From: Nematopogon swammerdamellus
Lineage: Eukaryota; Arthropoda; Insecta; Lepidoptera; Adelidae
DNA length: 64,000 bases
Assembly (NCBI GenBank): GCA_946902875.1
Contig: OX336344.1
Location: forward strand, 20,171,791 to 20,235,790
Direction: 5' to 3'
This document shows, piece after piece, positions 49,929 through 60,593 of this stretch. Under the pieces are notes generated by a model. It saw only the letters and a program-made list of their open reading frames with translations, had not been told where the DNA came from and made no database searches. Made by a program: the position numbers and the translations under genes. Positions within the stretch are counted from its first letter, which is position 1. Each line of letters begins with the position of its first letter.

Positions 49929-50393
49929 GACATCCCTATTATATTTCATCCGTTCCGTATTACGTATAATTTTCAAGCACCCGCTTTCGCGGTTCTTTAT
50001 TCGGACTGTGTTCGTGAATTATGGGTTGTGTGTGAAGGAAGACACATTCATCTAGACACACCTAAATCTTATCGCAACAAAATGATCATTGCCATTAATT
50101 TTTATTGAAGTGTTTCATCGATTATGTTGATGATACAGCGCGTAATAGTCAAGCCGCAGAGAGCATGGCCTCTCCCAGCACTCTGAGTGAGAGGAGGCGA
50201 GGGGGTAGCTACGTTAGGCATCGTAATGACAAATTTCGTTGAAATGTCGTCCCGTCGTCATCGTCATTTTAAAATTTAATAAATTTAATTTTATTGGATA
50301 ATAAAGCAATCATTACACATTATGTCATCGGAACTAATAAAATAAATTAAACAACATTAAAATAATTAAACTTTAGTTAAATTATAACATACA
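49929..50393. other. Unassigned non-coding
   Basis: Nothing recognised. Confidence 0.4.
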
Positions 50394-50510
50394 TGAAATG
50401 AAGGGAAGCACTGACATGGCACCTAGTTCACCCTGTGTTATGGGCTGACATCACGGATGTTGTAGGTGATGTAGCCAACCGTGTCAGGTTCCATAAAAAA
50501 AAAAAAAAAC
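50394..50510 (+). mobile_element. SINE-A, 3' fragment
   Basis: ATGAAATGAAGGGAAGCACTG to the A-run; contains CACCCTGTGTTATGGGC and CAGGTTCCATAAA, variants shared with 51889 and 58146, so these three form a subfamily. Confidence 0.85.
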
Positions 50511-50512
50511 AT

Positions 50513-50682
50513 AGATATCACACGCTATATCCCGACAATCGGGGTAAGCAGAGTAATCGGCTGCAAGTACTGTTGTAAATTACAGCCCAACATCGACCAC
50601 CACGTTTAGCAAATAATTCGGACAATAGTATAACCACATAAAGCAGCAAGTAAGGCATGAAGACACACCAAAAAAAAAAATA
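50513..50682 (-). mobile_element. Family B fragment
   Basis: CCCGACAATCGGGGTAAGCAG through AAGCAGCAAGTAAGGC. Confidence 0.65.
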
Positions 50683-50796
50683 ATACCCAGATAAATAAAA
50701 CTAATAAAACACACAATAAAACTAATTATTAAATTTTATATTATTTTTAATATTACAAAAATTCACAAAATTTTTATAAAATTTAAAAAAATTTAC

Positions 50797-50930
50797 AGTA
50801 CCGTGTGGGGCCGGTACTTAAAAAGTATATCCCCACTGCATCTTTCCCTATGCATGTCGTAAAAGGCGACTAAGGCATAAGGACAAGATGCCGTGCTAGA
50901 GGGCGAGAGGCTCGCCACCTCTCACCTTTT
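50797..50930 (+). mobile_element. Family B 5' fragment
   Basis: GTACCGTGTGGGGCCGGTAC through GGCTCGCCACCTCTCACC; cut at the start of family H. Confidence 0.75.
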
Positions 50931-51540
50931 TTTGAAGTGAAAACTTCTTTAGCGGCGCTTGGCACTTTTTTAGGTGGGTGAAAAATGTTAGACTCGCGAC
51001 AGATCTCGAAAAGCGAGATATATTTTTATTATTTAAAATGCAACCTTAAGACATTGCATTAAGGGTTAAGTTACGATGGCTCGGGATTTTATTATTTAAA
51101 ATGCAACCTTAAGACATTGCATTAAGGGTTAAGTTACGATGGCTCGCGATCAATTCTGTTCGTCTCTTAGTGACAGTGGAAATCCGATATTCGTTTGGTC
51201 GATAATCAATTCAAAATGAATGTAGGGTTCCGGAACAAATGCATGTCTGTCCGTTCTACTAAATTTTACAATTTTCAACCAAGGTCCTCCGACGGCTATT
51301 TAAATTAAAAATAGTAGGGTTCTACTAAGTTCTGCAAAATGAATGTAGGGTTCCGTAACAAATGCATGTCTGTCCGTTCTATTAAATTTAACCTTTTTTT
51401 CCATAATTTTTTTTTTCTTTTTTTTTCAGGGTGTTTATTTTTTTTATAATCACCTAAGAATTATTTTAAGAATTATTTTCGGAAATACAAAAAGTTTTCA
51501 CTTCTGCCGGCACTCCCGGAGTGCAACTGAGGCTTTTTTT
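50931..51540 (+). repeat. Family H element
   Basis: GTGAAAACTTCTTTAGCGGCG start, minisatellite units (GCATGTCTGTCCGTTCTACT) and TGCCGGCACTCCCGGAGTGC end. A 60-base block ending TTACGATGGCTCG is tandemly duplicated near 51027-51146. Confidence 0.75.
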
Positions 51541-51621
51541 TTCATTTATTTTTTATGGATAGCGCGAGACACTTGGCGCCGTCTACATGGATTGTTGAGC
51601 CGACGACGCCCAAAAGCATTA
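51541..51621 (-). repeat. Jockey/CR1-like 3' tail fragment
   Basis: Reverse of the tail at 36310-36400 (GGCGCCGTCTACATGG; GCCGACGACGCCCAAAAGC), inserted at the T-run that ends family H. Confidence 0.55.
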
Positions 51622-51818
51622 CCTTAGCACAGGACTTCCACCGACTCATGCAGCAGGTGGGTCTTCGCGCCTTACTTGCTGCTTGATCGATTGAATCTTG
51701 TTCGAATACTTTGCGAAATGTGGTGGTCGGTGTTGTGCTGTAATTTACCAGAGTTCTTTCAGCACAGCACCGATTACTCTGCTTACCCCGATTGTCGGGA
51801 TGTGTGATAATAAGTATG
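51622..51818 (+). mobile_element. Family B, 3' half
   Basis: GCAGCAGGTGGGTCTTCGC, CGGTGTTGTGCTGTAATTT and CCCCGATTGTCGGGATGTG; 5' truncated. Confidence 0.75.
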
Positions 51819-51888
51819 TACTAAAATTTACAATAATTCTTTCAATATTTTACTTAACTTAGGTAAGCTTTGTACGGCTTTTTTTTAA

Positions 51889-52050
51889 CGGCTATGTAAA
51901 TAGTTCGTGTTTTCCGTCCAGTTTAGTGTAGCCGACATGAAATGAAGGGTAGCACTGACATGGCACCTAGTTCACCCTGTATTATGGGCTGACATCACGG
52001 ATGTTGTAGGTGATGTAGCCAACCGTGTCAGGTTCCATAAAAAAAAAAAA
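51889..52050 (+). mobile_element. SINE-A, 5'-truncated
   Basis: AACGGCTATGTAAATAGTTC to CAGGTTCCATAAAAA. Confidence 0.85.
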
Positions 52051-52202
52051 AAGCTTACCTACTGCAAGTAAAATAAATCAAATTGATAATATTGAGAAAA
52101 AAGAAATGTCTGCGCGTCTGCTATTGAAATTAAAAATAGTTTTATATAGGTAGTTTGCGAAGGTGGCTCTTGTTTGTTAGGTAGCCGACTAAACCGTGTA
52201 AC

Positions 52203-52297
52203 CATACATACCACGCGCTGTATCCCGACAATCGGGATAAGTAGAGTAGTCGGAGTTGTGCTACAAGGACTCTGATAAGTTACAGCAAAACACCGAC
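52203..52297 (-). mobile_element. Family B, end fragment
   Basis: CATACCACGCGCTGTATCCC, CCCGACAATCGGGATAAG and GTTACAGCAAAACACCGACC. Confidence 0.6.
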
Positions 52298-52384
52298 CGT
52301 CGACGAACGCTCCGAAACGGGGGGCTTAAAATTTTTGAATATCTTTTGAACTATGAATTTTAAAATTGTAAAAATTTATGTTTG

Positions 52385-52608
52385 TATTCTTTGTGAACCC
52401 CCCCTAAATTTTTTACTTTTTCTATTTTTTATTGTTTGTTGTTATATCCTCCATAATAACACATATTCTGTGAAAATTTCAACGGACTACCTATTACGGT
52501 TCAAGAGATACAGCCCTCGGACAGACAGACAGACGGACGGACGGTCAGATAGACAGACGGCGTAGGCTTAGTGATAGGCTTCCGTACGGGATACGGAAAC
52601 CTAAAAAA
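52385..52608 (-). repeat. Family C repeat
   Basis: CCCCCTAAATTTTTTACTTTT..CATATTCTGTGAAAATTTC..GACAGACAGACGGACGG..GGATACGGAAACC. Confidence 0.75.
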
Positions 52609-53011
52609 AACAAAAAACAAAACAAAAATGTAAGTAAGACCATTGAGTCAATGCAAAAATTTCGTGAGCACGCTAAACTGTTGCTGCATGAATGGTAAAG
52701 GCGAATGGTATCGTAATAAATAATTGCATCATACATAAATCATAATACTTACCTTGTTCAATTATAATCTTTTTAATCTTGATAAGATAAAGTAGATCTT
52801 TTTAGGTCGATCGGTAGTCAAATTGTGAGGAATTAAAATCATGCTCTGTTGTTCGTTATTGTGAACAAGTAAAAAAGTTTAATATTTTTTTTTTTGTGAA
52901 TTATCTTTATTCTTGCCTTGGGTATCATCATTCTCTACATTCAACATCTGCCGTCGGTGATTTAGGTGCGGTTTTCACCTATGCAATCTGACTTCTAAAT
53001 AATATATATAT
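52609..53011. other. Unassigned AT-rich
   Basis: Nothing recognised. Confidence 0.4.
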
Positions 53012-53328
53012 ATTTTTTATGGAAACTGACACGGTTGGCCACATCACTTTTAACATCCATGATGTCAGCCCATAACACCGCGTGAACTGGGTGCCATGCC
53101 AGTGCTTCCCTTCGGTCGTGCCAGCTACACTGAACTGGACGGAAAACACAAACTATTTGCATAGCCGTTTCTACCGACCTTTCATTTAGTGCGGTGGTAC
53201 CAACCCGGGCGGGTTAAACCCTACCACGTAGTAATATAAGAAAGGAGTCATATCCCTTAGTCGCCTTTTACGACATACACGATATGCAGTGGGGCTATTC
53301 TTTTAAAGTACCGGCCCCACACGGTAGT
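53012..53328 (-). mobile_element. Chimeric SINE (B head, SINE-A body), most complete copy on this strand
   Basis: SINE-A tail and body to CTAGTAATATAAG-type sequence, then AAAGGAGTCATATCCC and the B end (GCCTTTTACGACATAC..GGCCCCACACGGTA). Confidence 0.85.
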
Positions 53329-53344
53329 GTGGCATTTTGGTTAG

Positions 53345-53452
53345 AAAATTTGCCCGCGACTTCGCTGGCATAGCCTATGTCCATCCTGAATGTCCATTCT
53401 GAATATTGGTCAAATAATTTTTAAAATCGAATGAGTCTTTTCGGAGATTACT
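53345..53452. repeat. Family D-related end fragment
   Basis: TTTGCCCGCGACTTCGCTGG and CATAGCCTATGTCCATCC, mirror of 30430. Confidence 0.5.
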
Positions 53453-53792
53453 GTCAGCCTCGGTAGCTCAGTGGTGCGGTCAGTCGACTGTTGTTAAGCA
53501 ACCCTGAGCGCGGTCAGTACTTGGATGGGTGACCGCTCGACCGTTGGAGGCTAACCGTGGTCCGGATTGCACGTAAAACTGTAGGTCCCTTCCCTTCTTA
53601 CCTTACTAGGTGGTAGGGTTTATCCCGCCCGGATTGGTACCACCGAACTGAATGAAACGTCGGTCGAAACGGCTATGTAAATAGTTCGTGTTTTCCGTCC
53701 AGTTCAGTTTAGCCGACATGAAATCAATGGAAGCACTGAAATCACGGGATGTTGTAGGTGATGTAGCCAACCGTGTCAGTTTCCATAAAAAA
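53453..53792 (+). mobile_element. SINE-A, full head, small tail deletion
   Basis: TGTCAGCCTCGGTAGCTCAG, GTTAAGCAACCCTGAGCGCG, GTACTTGGATGGGTGACCGC, body, then about 45 bases missing before CACGGGATGTTGTAGG. Directly followed by another SINE-A fragment. Confidence 0.9.
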
Positions 53793-53897
53793 AAGGGAAG
53801 CACTGACATGGCACCTAGTTCACCCGGTGTTATGGGCTGACATCACGGATGTTATAGGTGATATAGCCAAAGGTGTCAGTTTTCATAAAAAAAAAAT
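53793..53897 (+). mobile_element. SINE-A, 3' fragment in tandem
   Basis: GGGAAGCACTGACATGGCACC to a second A-run, beginning right at the A-run of the previous copy. Confidence 0.8.
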
Positions 53898-53940
53898 ACC
53901 TCCTACATCCAACAAACTTACAAACTTCTTTATATTATTG

Positions 53941-54449
53941 GTGTAGATCAGCGGTTCTCAAACATTTTTGGTGACGGAACCCTTTTGAATAGCGAAATAT
54001 TTGACGGAGCCCTAAATATAAACGAAAATTAGTTTTTGTGCATTCTTTGTTAATAATAATATTACAATGTAACAGTTACTTACATAATATTATAATAAAA
54101 GAGAAAAACAATAATTAAATATCTAATGGGAGGTATAAGACTGTTTCTTATTGTTCATTGGTCCGGGGTTGTTCTTTTTTCTTTTATATATATAGATTAA
54201 AGAAATCACTCTGTATATACGATACTTATAATAAATTCCATTATTTCTGTCTTTCATCAATTGGTTGATATCAGATTTGATAGAAGAGAGTTGAGTTGAG
54301 TTCGTCTGCGCAGCCAAGCTGAATCGAGCCAGAGAGGAGAGGTGTATTTTTTATTTTGTTTTTTTCTCGTATTCTCACGGAACCCTCACAGGGGCTCCGC
54401 GGAGCCCTAGGGCTCCGCGGAGCACACTTTGAGTATGGCTGGTGTAGAT
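53941..54449. mobile_element. hAT-type non-autonomous element (493 bp) with 8-bp TSD
   Basis: GTGTAGAT at 53941-53948 and 54442-54449 encloses CAGCGGTTCTCAAAC..CTTTGAGTATGGCTG. Ends match the CAGNGGTTCTCAAA type of hAT termini (right end diverged) and 8 bp is the hAT duplication length. A GGCTCCGCGGAGCC palindrome is repeated near the right end. No transposase. Confidence 0.85.
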
Positions 54450-55788
54450 AGCTCCACAGATAATTCCTGTGCAGAATGCTCACGTGAATTCAGTCACGCA
54501 TGACATTTTATTAATACGTATGATAGCGAGGTTACTTCGTCAGTCGTCTAGAAGATAAATTGTCTGACGTCGAGATATGATTGTACACTCGGGTTAATAA
54601 TTTGCATTACCACCTCTGGAACCCTAAAACATTGCGAGCGGTATAAACATACCTACATTACGTACACAGCGTCACGCCTGTTTCCTAGTGGGGTATTTTT
54701 TTTTTAAACCACCAAAACATTCACCCATACCACTTTCCTGTCAACCTTATACCTACGAACTAGGTCCAATAAACATAGACATGGTCTATGCCCGCCCCCC
54801 GCGCCCGCGCCTTGCCGAATGTACCTAAATTATCAAATTGCCCGACGATAGCGTAGCAGTATTCATAATGACCAGACACTATGATAAACAATGAAGTTTA
54901 GGTAATAATTAATCACTTGGCCCGATTTGACTTGTCATTATTCATAATGCCCGGACATTATATATAATGCCCTCATTAATCACTTTGCCAAATAATTTTG
55001 CAAAATAAATATTCATAAGTTTTTTATTCGTGTAACATGTAAGGATTTATCTAATCTTCCAAGGACAACATACACACACAACTACAACATACAAGTGCAT
55101 TGCTATCGGAGTCGTAAATTATCTCTTTCACTGACCACTGAACAGCAAACGAGACTTGCCATTTGACCTCAGTAGATCCAATAAAACCCCTCATTCACTA
55201 GCGTACATGCTGGCCGTGTCGGACAGCATGTACGCCATCACTGAGTGCGGCCGACAGTCAGTGAATGCCGTTGCTTCGAAATTCGAATCAAGCAAAAAGC
55301 ATTTCGATGTTCGCTGGTCTGACCGCTGTGAACGTTGAACACTGAAAGTTGGACTTATGTTCGGCATTAATAGAATAGAGGCCCATACTAATCAGCTTCG
55401 GTTAGGCAATTCCAGCCGAAAATATCGGTGAGTATGTTTTTGGCCTTAGTCTAACTTTGCACAGTTTAAAAGTAAAAGATAACCATAATTTCAACGATAT
55501 TGGTCTGACAGCCGAGCCGAAAACGCAAATATTGTATTTACTACCTCTAACTTATTTGCACAGACCGACATGATTGAAGGTGTGCACGTTCGCACGCTTG
55601 TTGGCGAACATGCTGGTCGCCATGTGCGGTCGTGAATGATCGGTCTAACCTTAGCCGACAGACATCGCGATGCTTCGTCGATTCTGTCGGCTGAATGTCG
55701 GCACATTAAGTGGTTTGATGCAGGGGCAGCGAACTCATTGACACATCCTGCCTCAACTCACTCACTAGATCATAGATGGTCTGTCTAC
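54450..55788. other. Unassigned; local palindromes
   Basis: Contains GTACATGCTG..CAGCATGTAC near 55203-55233 and several TCGGCCGACAG/CTGTCGGC-type motifs (55245-55700) that hint at an old MITE cluster. A family K scrap lies near 54660. No gene recognised. Confidence 0.35.
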
Positions 55789-56121
55789 ACACACATACAT
55801 ACACAACACACACCGTATCCCGACAATCGGGGTAAGCAGAATAATCGGTGTTGTGCTGCAAGTACTCTGGTAAATTACAGAAAAACACCGACCACCACGA
55901 TTAGCAAAGTATTCGGACAAGTTATGTATCAGGCAGCAAGTAAGGCACGAATGCCCACCTGCTGCATGTGGAAAGACCACGCCAAGGTGAGAGGTGGCTA
56001 CCCTGTCGCCCTTATGCAGTATGCACGGCATCTTGTCCTTATCCCTTAGTCGCCTTTTACGACATACACGGGGAGAGATGCAGTGGGGCTATTATTTTAA
56101 AGTACCGGCCCCACACGGTAC
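55789..56121 (-). mobile_element. Family B retroposon, full length
   Basis: ACATACATACACAACACACACC, TCGGGGTAAGCAGAATAATC, hairpin arms and GGCCCCACACGGTAC. Confidence 0.85.
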
Positions 56122-56139
56122 AATCCTAAGTCTTAAAGT

Positions 56140-56208
56140 TCTCATGGAAAACGGAATGGTACGGAACCCTCTCAACGCGAGTTCGACTCGCACTTGGCCA
56201 GCTTTTTT
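56140..56208 (+). repeat. Family C end fragment
   Basis: GTTCGACTCGCACTTGGCC then a T-run. Confidence 0.6.
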
Positions 56209-56284
56209 ATGGTATAAGAACTAAATTTAATACTTAATTATATTTTTTTAGATTTATTGAGATTGAAATTCAGGAGTAATCACC

Positions 56285-56375
56285 CCGGACAGCGCACGGG
56301 ACAGACAAACGGACGGACGGACAGACACTAGACCCATTTCATGCCAGTTTCGCTTGCTACGGAACCCTAAAAATT
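56285..56375 (-). repeat. Family G repeat fragment
   Basis: GGACAGACAAACGGACGG..TTCGCTTGCTACGGAACCC then an A-run. Confidence 0.45.
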
Positions 56376-57760
56376 CTTACGTAAAAAATTGATGTGTATA
56401 AATTCCTAGTCAATAAACTACAATGAAATATAATATATTCCATGAATTAAATTTGAATTAAGAATAAAACTGCAAAGTATAAACTAGAAAATGATGAAAC
56501 TGCCAAAAAATTACATAAACAATAATAAAAAAACATACTATTGATTACTAAGAAAAATACGTATGTAAAATTCCTAAAAAACGATGAAATTAAGGATTTA
56601 GTTGAAGTAATCCTTATTATCTTTTATTCTCACAACTTGTCAAAAATTATCGAAATTTGAATGATACAAATTTATTGTCTTTGAATTAATCTAGCTAGCC
56701 AACATTTTGGGCAGCCGGGCCGGACATTTTAGAAATTTTAATAAGATTTGTTGCTTGCCGGGACCACAACCAATTTATTATTTATTTTTTTGTATTTCAA
56801 AACAAACATTTGTTTCTTATTGAGATAGACGCAAAGCCGAAAAATAAGAGAGAAAAAAATACGTCCCGATCTAGTCATGTGCGTTGTCAACAATTTTTGG
56901 TATCCGTGATCTAACCGATATCTGTTTTCAATACCGATATTGATATCCGCTCCCAAATATCGGTATCAAAACCAAATCACGCACGCTCTCGTTCAACGTT
57001 CGACGCTCGTTTTTTGTTGTCACCAGTAACCGTCGGACTCGGTCCACAGACACGGTGGAGCTAGCACCGGCTGCTGCTACTAACTTACTGACAACTGGTT
57101 CTTGTTTGTTGTAACCCGCGCCCGCGCGTTGCGTTATGCGCTAGCTAATATTCGCACGTTCTCTTTCTTGGATTGGGACTTATTAAAGAGAGAAGGCATA
57201 ATTATCGTCGGTTATTATCAGTTGTCAGCCTGCCTGGCATACGCTGTTCGTTCGCTCGCTACCTACAGATATTTTGTTGGTAGCCGACATATACGTCGAT
57301 GGTAGCCGATAGCCGTTCGGCTCACGCCGAACCTGGAACTCCGGCTTGAGCCGCCAGCGCGTTACTATTTCGCCATCGGGTCGATGACGTATTCTCTCTA
57401 AATTTCAAGCAGTTGCATCTTCTCTAATAGGTTTATCGCAATCTCCTGCGTTCAGTCAACTGGCACGATTCAATATTAAACCTTATGCTGTCGTCACCAA
57501 AGTCGTATTTGGCATTGGACACTAGAAGTTAACTTGAGGTTTTTAATATTTTTATTTTTATTAGATTTTCTATATTTAAGAAAAATAATATCAAAACTGA
57601 GTATCAAAAATATTTATTAGACATCACTTTCAGCAAACATTATTACGTCTCTGGATTATCCTAAATGCAAAACTTATAAAATAGGACAGGTGCTAAGTTA
57701 CTGAAACTAAATTTCAGATCCAACGCTCAATTTTGTAATTGGCAAGAAAAGTTATTTATT
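56376..57760. other. Repeat-poor; GC-richer core at 56990-57480
   Basis: No repeat family recognised. 56990-57480 is CpG-richer and has a TTCAGTCAA initiator-like motif near 57452. No splice structure or protein could be proposed. Confidence 0.3.
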
Positions 57761-57761
57761 T

Positions 57762-58000
57762 GTCAGCCTCGGTAGGTCAGTGGTGCGGTCGGTCGACTGC
57801 TGGTTCGTGATCTTGAGCACACCTGGGCGTGGTCAGAACTAGGATGGGCGACCGTTCGACCGTTGGAGGCTGATCGTGGTTCGGATTCCACGTAAAACTG
57901 TAGGTTCCATCCCTTCTTACCTAACTAGATGGTAGCGTTTAACCTAGGTGGTTCGTATCACCGCCACTGATAGAAAGGTCGCCTCGAAGGTCGCTCGAAG
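57762..58000 (+). mobile_element. SINE-A, head half
   Basis: GTCAGCCTCGGTAGGTCAG head, diverged 5S core (GTCAGAACTAGGATGGGCG), body degraded after TTAACCTAGG. Confidence 0.75.
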
Positions 58001-58052
58001 CGGAAGATAAATAAGGATAAATAACTTCTTTAGTAAATAACTTAACTTTTTT

Positions 58053-58140
58053 GTACCGTGTGGGGTCGGTACTTAAAAAGAATAGCCCCACTGCATCTCT
58101 CTCCGTCGCATGTCGTAAAAGTCGACTAAGGGATAAGAAA
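58053..58140 (+). mobile_element. Family B, 5' end only
   Basis: GTACCGTGTGGGGTCGGTAC to AAGTCGACTAAGGGATAAG, stopping at the point where the chimeric SINEs switch to the SINE-A body. Confidence 0.7.
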
Positions 58141-58145
58141 ATTCG

Positions 58146-58528
58146 TCAGCCTCGGTAGCTCAGTGGCGCGGTTGGTTAGTCAACTGTTATTAAGCAACGC
58201 TGAGCGCGGTCAGTGATTGGATGGGTGACCGCTCGACCGTTGGAGGCTGACCGTGGTTCGGATTCCACGTTAAACTGTAGGTCCCTTCCCTTCTTACCTT
58301 ACTAGGTGGTAGGGTTTATCCCGGCCAGGTTGGTACCGCCGCACTGAACGAAACGTCGGTCGAAACGGCTATGTAAATGGTTCGTGTTTTCCGTCCAGTT
58401 TAGTGTAGCCGACATGAAATGAGGGGAAGCACTGACATGGCACCTAGTTCACCCTGTGTTATGGGCTGACATCACGGATGTTGTAGGTGATGTAGCCAAC
58501 CGTGTCAGGTTCCATAAAAAAAAAAAAA
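58146..58528 (+). mobile_element. SINE-A, full length, best-preserved copy
   Basis: Head CGTCAGCCTCGGTAGCTCAG (A-box-like), TTAAGCAACGCTGAGCGCG and GATGGGTGACCGC (5S A-box and C-box regions), GTGGTTCGGATTCC (B-box-like), body, tail hairpin region and A14. Confidence 0.92.
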
Positions 58529-58629
58529 ACTTAATGCCATCAGAAAAAGGTTGTATAATCCTTTATTCCCTATTTAATAGGTCCTTTACGAATCTGAATA
58601 TAACCTAAAACTTTACGTTCCAATAAAGT

Positions 58630-58994
58630 TAAAAAACCGGCCAAGTGCGAGTCGAACTCGCGCACCGAGGGTTCCTTATCGCTATGTCATGGTTAGCACC
58701 ACTCACACCATCTATGGCGTGTTATGAAATGTATGATTGGTTAAAATACTTCACACTCTATTCGGTAGATGGCGCGCGCGCATACACTTTTTGGTTTCTT
58801 CTATGGGAACCCCTGTGATTTTTTTACTTTTTCTTATTTTTATTATTTGTTGTTATATCGGCCATAATAACACATATTCTGTGAAAATTTCAACGGGCTA
58901 CCTATCACAGTTCAAGAGATACAGCCCTCGGACAGACAGACAGACGGCGTAGGCTTAGTAATAGGATCCCGTACCGGATACGGAACCCTAAAAA
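58630..58994 (-). repeat. Family C repeat, long subfamily
   Basis: AAAAACCGGCCAAGTGCGAG, GGTAGATGGCGCGCGCGC, short GACA tract and CGGATACGGAACCC. Close relative of 61108, which carries the giant array at the same position. Confidence 0.85.
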
Positions 58995-59155
58995 GGTCGC
59001 TCGAAGCGGCTATGTAAATAGTCCGCGTTTTCCGTCCAGTTCCATGAAGCCGGCGGCGCGGCGGGACCAAAGGGTAGCACTGCCATGGGACCTAGTTAAC
59101 GAAGGTGTTATAGGCTGACATCACGGATGTTGTAGGTGATGCAGCCAACCATATA
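58995..59155 (+). mobile_element. SINE-A, partial
   Basis: GCTATGTAAATAGTCCGCG to GGTGATGCAGCCAACCATA; no A-run. Confidence 0.65.
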
Positions 59156-59783
59156 CGGCAACGCGGGCCGCGGGTTGACCACCCAGGCAGGTATTTAGCA
59201 AAAAATTTTATCATCAGTAATTCTTCAACTGCGAGTATTTAAATGTGCGTGATATGAACTCAATTCATCTTAGCTTTTGTATCGGTCTACAGTCAACAGC
59301 ATTTACACTTTTTTTACATTTTAGATTTCGTTAAGTGCGTAGCTATTCCTAATCGTTGAATATTTGACCTTAGGAAAACAATAATTGTTTAATGTATAAA
59401 TTGTATAAACGTTAGTAATTATTGCGTATTTATACCTGTTGTACGGCAAAAACTTCACACACAGCACAGGTATGTATGAAAACGTACAAAATGTATGTAT
59501 GCTTGATAAATAATATAATAAAAAAAAACATCTTTTAATATTGTTGAGCCTGATATGGTTGGCTGCAGCCACAGAGTAAAAAAGGGATAAGGCGGCCGTC
59601 GATCGCTATTCTGTGTCTATACCCATTCACCCCAATACGCCATTTGATCGTGTCGTGCGGCGTGCCATCTACGATTTACTAAGAGTTCTATGTACAGTAA
59701 AGGCGAAATTACATTCACGAAAATTCCATCGCCAGAGTAAGCGAAAGTGTCGTTGCGGAGATACCTAATAAGAGGTATGCATA
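59156..59783. other. Unassigned AT-rich
   Basis: Nothing recognised. Confidence 0.4.
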
Positions 59784-59952
59784 ACGTCGGTCGAAACGGC
59801 TATGTAAATAGTTTGTGTTTTCCGTCTAGTTCAGTGTAGCCGGCACGACCGAAGGTAAGCACTGACATGGCACCTAGTTCACCCGGTGTTATGGGCTGAC
59901 ATCACGGATGTTGTAGGTGATGTAGCCAACCGTGTCAGTTCCATAAAAATAA
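59784..59952 (+). mobile_element. SINE-A, 5'-truncated
   Basis: AACGTCGGTCGAAACGGC to GTGTCAGTTCCATAAAAA. Confidence 0.85.
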
Positions 59953-60114
59953 AAAAATTGTGAGTAAAATGCAATTTTAAATTTCTCGTCGAGCATCTAG
60001 ACCTGTCACTATTGTAAAAGAACGAAAGTGCAAAGGAAATAAAGCGAGAACAGAATCGCTGTAGTCGTGTTTACCGTCCAGTTCGGTGTATTAACCCCGA
60101 CGCAAAACGTGGGG

Positions 60115-60460
60115 TGTGATAAGTTGACGCCTACCTCTGCCTGTGTCTCTCTATTTGAGTGTCTGTGTTTCTGTCTGTCTGTGTTTCTGTCTGTATATGT
60201 TTCTGTGTGCCTGTGTGTCTGTGTGTCTGTGTTTCTGTCTGTGTGTGTCTGTGTATCTGTCTGTGGCATCGTAGCTCCAAAACGGATGGACCGATTTGAA
60301 TGAGGTTTTTTATTTGAAAGCTGGTTTAAACGGTATATTTCTCAGCTATGTTTGATGAAGAGCAGGGCAACCGATTGGAAGATTATCGGCACTTTTCTTA
60401 ATTGGTGAAGGGATCACATCTCTATGTGTGTCTGGATGTGGCATCGTAAACTCCCAAACG
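60115..60460 (+). repeat. Family I repeat with CTGT/GTGT microsatellite
   Basis: Degenerate TCTGTGTTTCTGTCTGTCTG run (60150-60265), then GGCATCGTAGCTCCAAAACG and GATGGACCGATTTGAATG. Confidence 0.6.
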
Positions 60461-60464
60461 ACTG

Positions 60465-60570
60465 TGCCGTAGCCGGCACGACCAATGGGAAGCATCGACA
60501 TGGCACCTAGTTCACCAAGGTTTTAGTAGTAAGGGCCTGACCTGACATAGCGGGTGTAGTATGTATTCAA
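60465..60570 (+). mobile_element. SINE-A, degenerate fragment
   Basis: TAGCCGGCACGACCAATGGG..CATGGCACCTAGTTCACC..CCTGACATAGCGGGTG. Confidence 0.55.
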
Positions 60571-60593
60571 TCAAACCATGTAATGTAAACATT

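Noticed and set aside
58146..58270. A 5S rRNA gene
   Set aside because: Only the internal control region is similar; the 5' and 3' stem sequences of 5S rRNA are missing and it is fused to a SINE body.
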